Assembly (NCBI GenBank): GCA_002452325.1
Contig: DKFG01000236.1
Location: forward strand, 1 to 14,413
Origin: Geobacter sp. UBA6802
GTDB taxonomy: Bacteria; Desulfobacterota; Desulfuromonadia; Geobacterales; Pseudopelobacteraceae
DNA: 14,413 bases
Reading direction: 5' to 3'
Both the position numbers and the translations under genes were made by a program. The stretch's first letter is position 1, and every line of letters starts with the position of its first letter. Shown here piece by piece: positions 1 to 7,790 of the stretch. The notes below the pieces were generated by a model. That model ran no database searches. It had not been told where the DNA came from and worked only from the letters and a program-made list of their open reading frames with translations.

Positions 1-2
1 GG

Positions 3-182
3 GTAACCGGTACCCTTGGCGCCGGATTTGCCTCACCAATACTTGCCAAGGCGCTGGGCGCCGAGAACCAGAACATCGGTCTCTCACTGATGATTTCAAT
101 CTACCTGGTCTTCTGGATGGAGTTTGCCGCTGCCATCAGAATGAACGGCCCCTCGAAAAAAGCGGTACCTGTGAAGGCCTAA
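3..182 (+). CDS. C-terminal end of an integral membrane protein, probably an MFS-type transporter (5' truncated)
   Basis: An open frame enters from the left edge and ends at a TAA at 180-182, leaving 59 residues of the C-terminus. It contains a glycine/alanine-rich stretch (TGTLGAGFASPILAKALG), then a hydrophobic aromatic helix (about residues 30-47, LMISIYLVFWMEFAAAI) followed by a short basic tail ending KKAVPVKA. This fits the last transmembrane helix and cytoplasmic tail of a multi-pass transporter such as a major facilitator protein. The family cannot be settled from so short a piece. The gene is convergent with hrpB and is followed 25 bp later by a strong bidirectional terminator. That a gene ends here is fairly sure; the transporter class is a guess. 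Confidence 0.6.
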   Translation, partial: VTGTLGAGFASPILAKALGAENQNIGLSLMISIYLVFWMEFAAAIRMNGPSKKAVPVKA

Positions 183-207
183 AGGCACGTTTTCCGCCAT
201 GAAAACG

Positions 208-239
208 GGAAGGCCCCGGCGTGGGAACCGGGGCCTTCC
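208..239. terminator. Bidirectional intrinsic terminator between convergent genes
   Basis: A perfect 12-bp inverted repeat (GGAAGGCCCCGG at 208-219, CCGGGGCCTTCC at 228-239) has an 8-nt loop. AAAA precedes it at 202-205 and TATTT follows at 241-245, so each strand has a short U-run after the hairpin. It lies between the stop of the + strand transporter (182) and the stop of hrpB (286, minus strand), exactly where one terminator would serve both. Confidence 0.85.
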
Positions 240-285
240 GTATTTGACAGGCAGCAGTCTGCAGTATACCCACTCCATCCTGTTT

Positions 286-2697
286 CTACTGATTTCCCAG
301 TGACTTTTTCGTCTTGTGCGTCGCAACCGCCTGCCACGGATCATCAGGCCAGGGGTGCTTGGGGTATCGGCCCCGCAGTTCCTTACGGACCTCCAGATAG
401 CCCCGTTCCCAGAACCCTTTCAAATCCCGGGTAACCGCTACCGGCCTGCCGGCCGGAGACAGCAGATGCACCAGCACTGCCCGCCTGCCCCGGCAGACCG
501 TGGGGGAGTCAGCCAGACCGAACAGTTCCTGCAGTTTGACAGACAGCACCGGCCCTTCCTGATCCGAATAATCCAGGGCCACTTTTCTGCCGCTGGGGAT
601 GCTCAAACTGACGGGCAGTATATTATCAAGCGATTGCAGTATCTTCCACCCGATTATTTCTTGCAGCAGTTGAAATACCGAAAGGTGCTGCAGCCCCTGG
701 AGTGAGCGGATGCCGGACAGGTGCGGTGCCAGCCATAACTCGAGCGAATCCAGCAGGGCAGTGTCAGAAAGGTGCGGCCACCCCTCTTTCGGCAGCAATG
801 CAGCTGCCAGCACCACCCTGGCCTGCAGTTGACGGGCCGGTTCATTCCAGCCAAGCAGCCCCAGACCATGACGTCTGATCTGTTCCAGCACAAGCGGCAC
901 TGCTTCAGCATCATTGGCCGCTACCTGCCGGGATGACAGCAGTACCGCGCCGATCCGCTCCTGTTCCGCTGCTACTACTCGACCTGAAGCAGCATCCCAG
1001 CTCACTGCTCGTTGACCGGTTATCAAATGCCGGGCACAGGTACGCACCTGGTCGGCTGAAAACCCCACTGCCTGGTGGATCAGACCATCAGCCCCCTGAC
1101 CGCCATCCACCTGCAGTGCCACCAGAAACGGGGCAGCAGTACAGCCTGCCCTGGGTGGCAGCAGCGCTCCCCGGCCTGAAGCCAGCAGGTAGCGCCCCTC
1201 GCCATCAGGGCGTTGCATGGCGATCCGGTCCGGCCAGGCTGCCACAGCCAAGGCCGGAAACGCCTGCAACAGCCCGCTCCCGTCCCCTCCGGATTTTTCT
1301 CCGGGTTCACCCATCAGGCGCAACAGCTGCTGTGCAGTCTGTTCTATGGCCCTGCCGACAGTAGCACGGTTGGCAAGCCGGGCTGCCATGGCACAGGCAG
1401 CAGCAGTCTGGCCAATATCCTGTGCAGCCAGCACCAGCCGGGACAGGCGGGGATGCAGCGGCAGTGCCACCATGTGTCGCCCCAGTGGGGTAATCATACC
1501 CTGCGCATCAAGGGCACCCAGCTGCTGCAACAGCTCCTGAGCCGTTGCCAGATGGGCTGACGGCGGCTGATCAAGCCAGGCCAGTGTAGCAGGATCAGCA
1601 ACACCCCAGGCTGCCAGCTCAAGCACCAGCGGTGCCAGATCAGCGGTCATGATCTCCGGCGGGCTGAACGGGGTCATGGCAGCCCAGGTCTGTTGTGCAT
1701 AAAGCCGGTAACAGACGCCGCTCCCCAGACGCCCGGCCCGTCCGGCACGCTGGTCTGCTGATGCCTGTGAGGCCCGCACCGTCACCAGCCGCTCCAGCCC
1801 GGTGGCCGGATCAAGCTGCAACCGTCTGGTCAGCCCCGCATCCACCACAATCCGTACCCCTTCAATGGTCAGGCTGGTCTCGGCAATGGTGGTGGCCAGC
1901 ACCACCCGGCGCTGCGGTCCGGGTTGCAGGGCCTGTTGCTGCTGTTCAAACGGCAGATCGCCGTACAGGGGACAGATCAGAACGCCTGAGAGACCTTCCA
2001 GTTCACGGGCAACTGCCCTGATCTCGCCGCTACCGGGCAGAAAAGCCAGCAAATCACCTGTCTCCTCGGCTAAGGCCGTCTTGACGGCGGCGGCCATCTG
2101 CCGTGCCAGGGGCTGCCGCATTGCGCCGGTCTGATAGCGCAGTTCAACCGGATACGGACGACCGGCTGAAGCAATGATCGGCGCATTATCCAAAAGCTGC
2201 GCAATCGGCGTGCAATCAAGGGTGGCGGACATTACCAGCAGTTTCAGATCAGGCCGCAAACTCTGCAGGGCTTCAAGACAGAGGGCCAGGCCCAGGTCGG
2301 CATGGAGGGAGCGTTCGTGAAATTCATCGAAGATGACGCAACAGATACCCTGCAGCTCAGGATCGTTCTGGATACGTCGGGTCAGCACCCCTTCGGTTAC
2401 CACCTCAATCCGGGTACTGCGTGAGACCTTTGATTCAAAGCGGATGGTGTAGCCCACGGTCTGGCCCACCTGCTCCCCCAACAACTGTGCCATGTAGCGG
2501 GCAGCTGCAGCTGCAGCGATACGGCGCGGCTCCAGCAGGATGATCCGGCCCTGGGCAGGTGTAAAGGTGTTCAGCAGGGCCAGTGGTACACGGGTGGTCT
2601 TGCCGCTGCCGGGAGGGGCGGACAGCACAACACAAGGATAACTGCGGACTGTCTGCAACAGACCGGGCAGGATACGGTTGATGGGCAGATCGGGCAT
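286..2697 (-). CDS. hrpB: ATP-dependent DEAH-type helicase HrpB
   Basis: An SF2 helicase of the DEAH/RHA group, family HrpB; its cellular substrate is poorly defined in most bacteria. From the ATG at 2697, 803 residues are encoded, the usual HrpB length. Visible motifs: Walker A GSGKTT at about 30-35, DEFHER (the HrpB variant of DEAH) at 123-128, SAT at 156-158, TTIAETSLTI at about 268-277 and QRAGRAGR (motif VI) at 315-322. The C-terminal half is the long HrpB-specific region. An alternative GTG start at 2703 overlaps the stop of the CDF gene (GTGA). I prefer the ATG because AGG lies 8 nt upstream and HrpB proteins usually open with MxxLPI, as here (MPDLPI). It is the last gene of a tight recJ-CDF-hrpB run and ends before the bidirectional terminator. 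Confidence 0.95.
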   Translation of the reverse strand: MPDLPINRILPGLLQTVRSYPCVVLSAPPGSGKTTRVPLALLNTFTPAQGRIILLEPRRIAAAAAARYMAQLLGEQVGQTVGYTIRFESKVSRSTRIEVVTEGVLTRRIQNDPELQGICCVIFDEFHERSLHADLGLALCLEALQSLRPDLKLLVMSATLDCTPIAQLLDNAPIIASAGRPYPVELRYQTGAMRQPLARQMAAAVKTALAEETGDLLAFLPGSGEIRAVARELEGLSGVLICPLYGDLPFEQQQQALQPGPQRRVVLATTIAETSLTIEGVRIVVDAGLTRRLQLDPATGLERLVTVRASQASADQRAGRAGRLGSGVCYRLYAQQTWAAMTPFSPPEIMTADLAPLVLELAAWGVADPATLAWLDQPPSAHLATAQELLQQLGALDAQGMITPLGRHMVALPLHPRLSRLVLAAQDIGQTAAACAMAARLANRATVGRAIEQTAQQLLRLMGEPGEKSGGDGSGLLQAFPALAVAAWPDRIAMQRPDGEGRYLLASGRGALLPPRAGCTAAPFLVALQVDGGQGADGLIHQAVGFSADQVRTCARHLITGQRAVSWDAASGRVVAAEQERIGAVLLSSRQVAANDAEAVPLVLEQIRRHGLGLLGWNEPARQLQARVVLAAALLPKEGWPHLSDTALLDSLELWLAPHLSGIRSLQGLQHLSVFQLLQEIIGWKILQSLDNILPVSLSIPSGRKVALDYSDQEGPVLSVKLQELFGLADSPTVCRGRRAVLVHLLSPAGRPVAVTRDLKGFWERGYLEVRKELRGRYPKHPWPDDPWQAVATHKTKKSLGNQ

Positions 2698-2699
2698 GG

Positions 2700-3599
2700 T
2701 CACAGCCTGATCAGATCCTCATGCTCCTCATCGCGGGGGTTGATATGGATCATCACATCACCCACGTTGTGGAATCGTTCAAAGATCAACTGTTTTACTG
2801 TTGTGGCCACATCGTGGGAGGCTTTTACCGTCATACAGGGATCCATCTCCAGCTTAAGATCAATGATGATGTACTGGCCGGAACGCCGCGCCCTGATCTC
2901 GTGCACCTGCTCCACCAGCGGCACCCCTGAGGCCAGGGCCGTCACTTCGGCAATAAAATCATCAGGCACGGTGCCGTCCATCAGATCATGGGCTGCTTCA
3001 CGGAAGGTGGTCCAGCCGATCCGCAGGATTATCAGCGAGGTAAGAGCGGCTGCCAGCGGGTCCAGAATCCCCCAGCCCAGCGCCGCACCGGAAACCCCTG
3101 CCAGGGTGGCGATAGAAGTAAGGGCATCTTTGCGGTGGTCCTTGGCCAGGGCCAATAGCGAAGGGCTTTGCAGACGATTGCCCACAGCAGAGGAAAAGCG
3201 AAAGAGCCATTCTTTGATGATGATGGTCAGCGCTGCTGCAGCCACTGCAATCCAGCCCGGCCTGACCGGCTCGTGCTGCAGGATAGTCTGGACTGCATCT
3301 ACCAGGATCCAGAGACCGGTTGCAACAATTACCAGGGCAACCAGCAGCGCAGCCAGGGATTCTGCCCTGCCGTGGCCGTAGGGATGCTGTTCGTCAAAAG
3401 GCTGCCGCCCCAGCCTGAGTGCCAGCATGGTGGCGCTGATGGCGATAAAATCACAGGCAGATTCAATACCGTCAGCAAAGACCGCATCGGATCTGCCCCA
3501 ATAGCCGGCAGACAGTTTCATTGCCATCAGCAGGGCATTGATCCAGAAACCGATCCAGATCACCCGCTCGGCATGGTCAAACCGCTCAGCCCGCTGCAC
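2700..3599 (-). CDS. Cation diffusion facilitator (CDF) family metal efflux protein
   Basis: An inner-membrane proton-coupled exporter of divalent metals, 299 residues, the normal CDF length. Family signs: several hydrophobic helices in the first 215 residues, the HPYGHGRAE loop motif at 72-80 after TM2, and a C-terminal cytoplasmic dimerisation domain (about 215-299). By comparison with E. coli YiiP/FieF, the transport-site residues fall at E46 and D50 (ESACD) in TM2 and at D154 and D158 (DHRKD) in TM5. YiiP has Asp-Asp/His-Asp there, so the coordination is all-carboxylate, closer to manganese- or iron-type CDFs than zinc types. That substrate reading is inference. The GTG start at 3599 lies inside the end of recJ (14-bp overlap) with GAGG upstream; the stop touches the hrpB start. 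It is therefore probably co-transcribed and translationally coupled. Confidence 0.93.
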   Translation of the reverse strand: MQRAERFDHAERVIWIGFWINALLMAMKLSAGYWGRSDAVFADGIESACDFIAISATMLALRLGRQPFDEQHPYGHGRAESLAALLVALVIVATGLWILVDAVQTILQHEPVRPGWIAVAAAALTIIIKEWLFRFSSAVGNRLQSPSLLALAKDHRKDALTSIATLAGVSGAALGWGILDPLAAALTSLIILRIGWTTFREAAHDLMDGTVPDDFIAEVTALASGVPLVEQVHEIRARRSGQYIIIDLKLEMDPCMTVKASHDVATTVKQLIFERFHNVGDVMIHINPRDEEHEDLIRL

Positions 3600-5313
3600 A
3601 GGTCACCGCCTCGACCGGACGCACTGCTTTCAGACGCAGCTGCAGCCGCTCTTCACCACCCCAGCTGTTCAGCTCCGGCACACAGGCCAGATCAACCACT
3701 GCCGGAAGATCAGCCTGATCAGCCATGCGCCAGCCAACCACCTGACAATCTGCCTTGCCCAGGTGGATGGTGAACTTGAGGTGGTTATCGCCAAAGGTAC
3801 GAATTGCAGATACCCGGCACTGACGCAACAGCAGCACCGGCTCCGGATTGGCCATGCCAAAAGGGGCCAGCTGCTGCAGCTCATGCACCAGGCCCGGCTG
3901 CAGGTCGGCTGGGCTCAGTTCTGCATCCAGCACGAGCTCCGGTACCAGCTGTTCAGGTGTCAGCGCAGCAGCGGCTGCCTGCTCAAAATCCTCTTTAAAC
4001 TGTTCCAGACAGCCTGGCTTGACCGTAACCCCGACAGCAACCCGATGACCGCCATAGCGGAGCAGATGCGCTGCACAGCCATGCAGGGCGTTTAACAGGT
4101 GAAACCCGGCTATACTGCGACCGGAGCCTTTGGCAGTACCGTCTTCAAGCGCAGCCAGCAGGATAGTGGGACGGTAGTACCGTTCCACCAGCCGTGATGA
4201 AACAATCCCCACCACCCCCTGATGCCAGTCTGGCGACCAGAGCACAATGCTGCGCCGGTCGGCTGTCCAGTCTTGCGCAACCAGCATGGCATCTGCCTGC
4301 TCACAGATCTGCAGCTCCACCTGACGCCGCTCCAGATTGGCAGCATCAAGTTCCTCAGCCAGAAGAGCGGCCTGGGCCGGGTCAGTACTCAGCAGCAGTT
4401 CAACACCGGGCACAGCGCTCTCCAGGCGTCCAACCGCATTCAAACGAGGTGCCAGCTGAAACGAGACCTGGCCGCTGCTGACCGCTCCCTTGACTCCGGC
4501 CACCTGCTTCAAGGCAGCCAGACCGACCCGGCAGCTGTCCCCCATCCGCTGCAGACCGGCAGCAACCAGCAAGCGATTCTGCCCGGTCAGCGGCACCAGA
4601 TCAGCAACCGTGCCCAGAGCTACCAGATCAAGCCATTGCCGCAGATCAGGCCCGTTGTCACCAAGGACCCCGAGGTCCCGCAGACGACTGCGCAGAGCCA
4701 CCAGCAGGTTAAAGGCCACCCCTACCCCGGCCAAACCTTTGAACGGATAGCGGCAACCGGATTGATGGGGGTTAATGATTGCCACGGCATCCGGCAGTTC
4801 CGGCAGCGGCTGGTGGTGATCCGTGATAATCAGGTCAAGCCCGATACTGCGGCATAGTTCTGCTTCTTCAATGGCGGTGATTCCACAATCAACACTGATG
4901 GCAAGCCCGACACCCCGTTCTTTGATCAGTTTCAGCGCATCGCCGTTCAGGCCGTAGCCGTCATCCATCCGGTTGGGAATATGGTAGCCCGCCTGCAGCC
5001 CCAGTGCTGTAAAACCGGACACCAGCAGGGCCGTGGCACTGATGCCGTCCACATCATAATCACCATAGATGCAGACCGGCTCCGCAGCGGTTCGGGCAAC
5101 AACCAGCCGTTCCACTGCCTCCTCCATACCAGCCAGCAGAAACGGGTCCAGCATATCGGCAAGGCGCGGCGCAATAAAGGCAGCTGCCTGATCCGGCTCA
5201 GTCAGACCCCGGGCAGCAAGGATGTGTGCCGCCACCAATGAAAGTCCAGTGGCAGCTGCCAGTTTTTCCACCGCAGCAGGTGCAGGTTGTTGCAGAACCC
5301 AGCGTTTGGTCAT
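3586..5313 (-). CDS. recJ: Single-stranded-DNA-specific 5'-3' exonuclease RecJ
   Basis: RecJ degrades 5' single-stranded DNA in RecFOR recombination and in mismatch and base-excision repair. The 575-residue product has the usual length and all DHH-family motifs: DYDVDG at 85-90 (metal ligands), SVDCG with D142, the signature DHH at 165-167, and a C-terminal DHHA1 domain with an RYGGH motif near residue 418, followed by the OB-like region. The start is the ATG at 5313; no strong Shine-Dalgarno is visible before it, only weak purine-rich sequence. The gene begins 4 bp after the stop of the DUF2357 nuclease gene, so it has no visible leader or promoter of its own. It overlaps the downstream CDF gene by 14 bp. 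Identification is secure; the coupling to the restriction genes is inferred from spacing. Confidence 0.97.
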   Translation of the reverse strand: MTKRWVLQQPAPAAVEKLAAATGLSLVAAHILAARGLTEPDQAAAFIAPRLADMLDPFLLAGMEEAVERLVVARTAAEPVCIYGDYDVDGISATALLVSGFTALGLQAGYHIPNRMDDGYGLNGDALKLIKERGVGLAISVDCGITAIEEAELCRSIGLDLIITDHHQPLPELPDAVAIINPHQSGCRYPFKGLAGVGVAFNLLVALRSRLRDLGVLGDNGPDLRQWLDLVALGTVADLVPLTGQNRLLVAAGLQRMGDSCRVGLAALKQVAGVKGAVSSGQVSFQLAPRLNAVGRLESAVPGVELLLSTDPAQAALLAEELDAANLERRQVELQICEQADAMLVAQDWTADRRSIVLWSPDWHQGVVGIVSSRLVERYYRPTILLAALEDGTAKGSGRSIAGFHLLNALHGCAAHLLRYGGHRVAVGVTVKPGCLEQFKEDFEQAAAAALTPEQLVPELVLDAELSPADLQPGLVHELQQLAPFGMANPEPVLLLRQCRVSAIRTFGDNHLKFTIHLGKADCQVVGWRMADQADLPAVVDLACVPELNSWGGEERLQLRLKAVRPVEAVTCAAG

Positions 5314-5317
5314 GGTG

Positions 5318-7789
5318 TTATTGTCTCGCCTTCAGCACGTCCCGTAGCGGCAGAATGCGCGGATAAGCGGAAAGTCTGCCGATATTCTCAACCGGTCTGT
5401 TCCTTGCGTTCGATTCGAATTGTTTTATTTCATCCATCAGAAGCCTGCCGTCCCACGCCTGAGATGATGTATCGGGATTATCTGCCGTCTTGAACAGAGC
5501 ATAAATCTGCTCGTCGTCATCAGCCCCGGCGGCAGCCTGCCAGGAAGCGATTCCTCTACCTTTCGCATGACGCTCCAGTACAGCCCGTAATTCCGACTTT
5601 GTGTAGATCCTGAACCCCGGTTCGCGCAGCTTCAGCATCCCAGTTGCGAATACTGTTGCGTTGGCGTGCAGAATAACGGATCGCACCATTGCCAGATTTG
5701 GATGAACATGCAACGCGCCGCGCCTGCTTCCAAGGCGGACATAGTAAAAACCATCCTCATCACGGGCAAGGTCAAGCTGGGCATCATTACCGTACCAGGC
5801 GATCAGCACCATCTCCTCAGCCGGAGGCAACGCCCGGAATTCGCTACCGTAAATGTCCGACTCCGGCAATGCCAGCGCCCTGTAGCTGACCGGCTGCTCC
5901 ATCGCGGTATATGCTTCAGCCAGATGGTAGGTAACCCGTTCTCTGGCCGTGGTGCGGTTGGCGAGATGTTTTATGACATCGTCGAGGAACTTCGACACCG
6001 CCTCGATCCCGATCGCCTCTCCTTCGGCACCGGGGCGGATGGCAAACGCGCCGAGGCCGGGAAGCACTTCATGGAATCCCTTTACCTTCACTTCGGGAAA
6101 GTTCAGGTTGCCCTTCACAGGATTGCCGGGATACAACACATAGGCCCCTGCTGTACGGCGAATGGCATCACGATAGGCATGCATTTTCAGCAAATCGGAA
6201 TATTCTGCAGCTGTTGCAGTTTCATTGTCCGGATCGCCCAGCAGTTCACTCACCTGTTCGACACGATACTTCGCGTCAAAGTGAATGTGCACCATCAATT
6301 CGTTCTGTTCGGCCTCCTCAGGTGTGTACGGCTCAGGCCAGATGCTGATGGTGTAATCCGGCTGAACGTGACGTGTCCAGCTGCCGGCATCACCATGCTC
6401 CTTGCGGCGACAGAACTTCCTATTAAAGTGAAACTCGGCATTCAGCCGGCGGCTCGATGCGTTTGACCAGGCGCCGGCAGCAGCCTTCAGCTCAATGCCT
6501 CGTCGCAGCATGAGACACGGCGGCACACTATTCTTGTCAACGATGACGGAGTGGAGAGGAGTCTTGCAGATGAATTTATTGCGGAAGAGCTCTTCCAACT
6601 GGAAAAACAGCCAGTATTCATAAAGAGTCGCCACATTCCGGGATCCCGCCTCGAACACGTCGGCGGAGCCTTCCCAGGATAGCTGCGCCCCGGCATGGAA
6701 CTGCAGCCAGAAATGCAGAAGCTCGCGATAGCCTGACTTGCGCTGCAGCGCAGGACTGCCTAGCGGCACGACCGACGGCGGCGAGATGTCGGACAGAAAT
6801 CCCCTCCCCAGCTGTGTTTCCAGCATGCCGCGCAGCCTGTTCGCATCCCCCAGCAGCCGCCGTGTTTCTGGCTTGTCGATATCCGCCGTTTTGCGCGTCA
6901 GGTGAGATGCCACATCGGCCAGAAAGTCTCGGAATTCAGATAGAACCATTTTGACGAAGCGGTTTTCGGCTGTATCGAGAAAATCTGTGCGTGACTGAAC
7001 GGAAATCCTGGCGGGTAGAGAGCGGATGCCGGCGCTGCGGAGCGGGTGTCCCTCCGGAACCTCCATGCGGCGGGAGGCGACGGCAACCTGCCGGGCGAAG
7101 TCCCTGCCTGGTTTGAAAGGGCGGGAAATGTCCCTCTCTTCCCGGTTATCCTCAAGCCGCCGGTGTGGATTGCGGAGCACTTCATCGACGGCCGAACGGA
7201 AAGGAGATGATTCAAGGGTATAGCGCAGGAATTCCAGCTGCTGTTCCAGAATGCGGGAATGTTTCTGCCAGAGAGTGTCCAGCTTCAGGCGGGTAGGTGC
7301 GCGGCAGTCCATGAGCAGGCCGGCGCATATTTTCGAGATGCAGGTCAGCATCCCCCGGTAATGCTCGCGGTAGCCGAGCTTGACGGAGCGGACTTCGACG
7401 CTGCCGCGTGCCAGGGGTTTGTCAGGATTGTTTCTGCTGATGACGGTCAGTGGGAGCAAACCGCAATAATCCTGCGGCTCGATCAGACCGCGATCTCCCA
7501 GCTCTTCCGCCACCGGACTCGGCTGCACTCCGCGCTGGGGTAATAGCGCCAAACCGTCTGGCGCACCGCCGACAGGCTTCAGTCGGTACTCATAACGACC
7601 CCGCTCCCGCAGCTGCAGGCGCTCTTCGCTGTTCTGCCGCGCCTCGTCAGCGGAAAGCACTATCAGTGATCTCTGCTGAACGGCGGAAGGCTCCGACCTG
7701 GTCAATGTTACAATATCGACCGTCGCCAGCAGCCTGCCCTCGGGGGTTCTGCACTCGACCTGCCCGTGCTGACGCGCTTCGGCAGTCAC
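5318..7789 (-). CDS. DUF2357/DUF524 (PDDEXK_7) nuclease, McrC-like partner of the AAA+ protein
   Basis: An 823-residue protein of the DUF2357 plus DUF524 type (COG1700, predicted virus-defence nucleases). These pair with McrB-like ATPases/GTPases and play the McrC cutting role. The N-terminal half (about 100-330) is the DUF2357-like part. From about 380 comes the nuclease region, opening with the family-typical LYEYW (389-393). A PD-(D/E)XK site is visible: PD at 477-478 (D478), then the second acidic residue and lysine in FDAKY (D505, K507). KMHAYRDAI at 535-543 and AYVLYPG at 549-555 follow, as in this family. All key residues are present, so it looks intact. The GTG start at 7789 has GAGG 6 nt upstream and lies 1 nt beyond the McrB-like stop, so the two are probably translated in tandem. 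GC content is host-like (about 55-60%). The C-terminal 200 residues are unassigned. Confidence 0.88.
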   Translation of the reverse strand: MTAEARQHGQVECRTPEGRLLATVDIVTLTRSEPSAVQQRSLIVLSADEARQNSEERLQLRERGRYEYRLKPVGGAPDGLALLPQRGVQPSPVAEELGDRGLIEPQDYCGLLPLTVISRNNPDKPLARGSVEVRSVKLGYREHYRGMLTCISKICAGLLMDCRAPTRLKLDTLWQKHSRILEQQLEFLRYTLESSPFRSAVDEVLRNPHRRLEDNREERDISRPFKPGRDFARQVAVASRRMEVPEGHPLRSAGIRSLPARISVQSRTDFLDTAENRFVKMVLSEFRDFLADVASHLTRKTADIDKPETRRLLGDANRLRGMLETQLGRGFLSDISPPSVVPLGSPALQRKSGYRELLHFWLQFHAGAQLSWEGSADVFEAGSRNVATLYEYWLFFQLEELFRNKFICKTPLHSVIVDKNSVPPCLMLRRGIELKAAAGAWSNASSRRLNAEFHFNRKFCRRKEHGDAGSWTRHVQPDYTISIWPEPYTPEEAEQNELMVHIHFDAKYRVEQVSELLGDPDNETATAAEYSDLLKMHAYRDAIRRTAGAYVLYPGNPVKGNLNFPEVKVKGFHEVLPGLGAFAIRPGAEGEAIGIEAVSKFLDDVIKHLANRTTARERVTYHLAEAYTAMEQPVSYRALALPESDIYGSEFRALPPAEEMVLIAWYGNDAQLDLARDEDGFYYVRLGSRRGALHVHPNLAMVRSVILHANATVFATGMLKLREPGFRIYTKSELRAVLERHAKGRGIASWQAAAGADDDEQIYALFKTADNPDTSSQAWDGRLLMDEIKQFESNARNRPVENIGRLSAYPRILPLRDVLKARQ

Positions 7790-7790
7790 A

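Noticed and set aside
2497..2520. Repeated GCAGCT units in hrpB
   Set aside because: They encode an alanine run in a helix conserved in position after the LLEPRRIA motif; ordinary GC-rich coding repetition.
2740..3381. 213-codon + strand open frame opposite the CDF gene
   Set aside because: It lies wholly antisense to a clear CDF transporter and reads as Ser/Arg/Ala-rich sequence typical of the opposite strand of a GC-rich gene.
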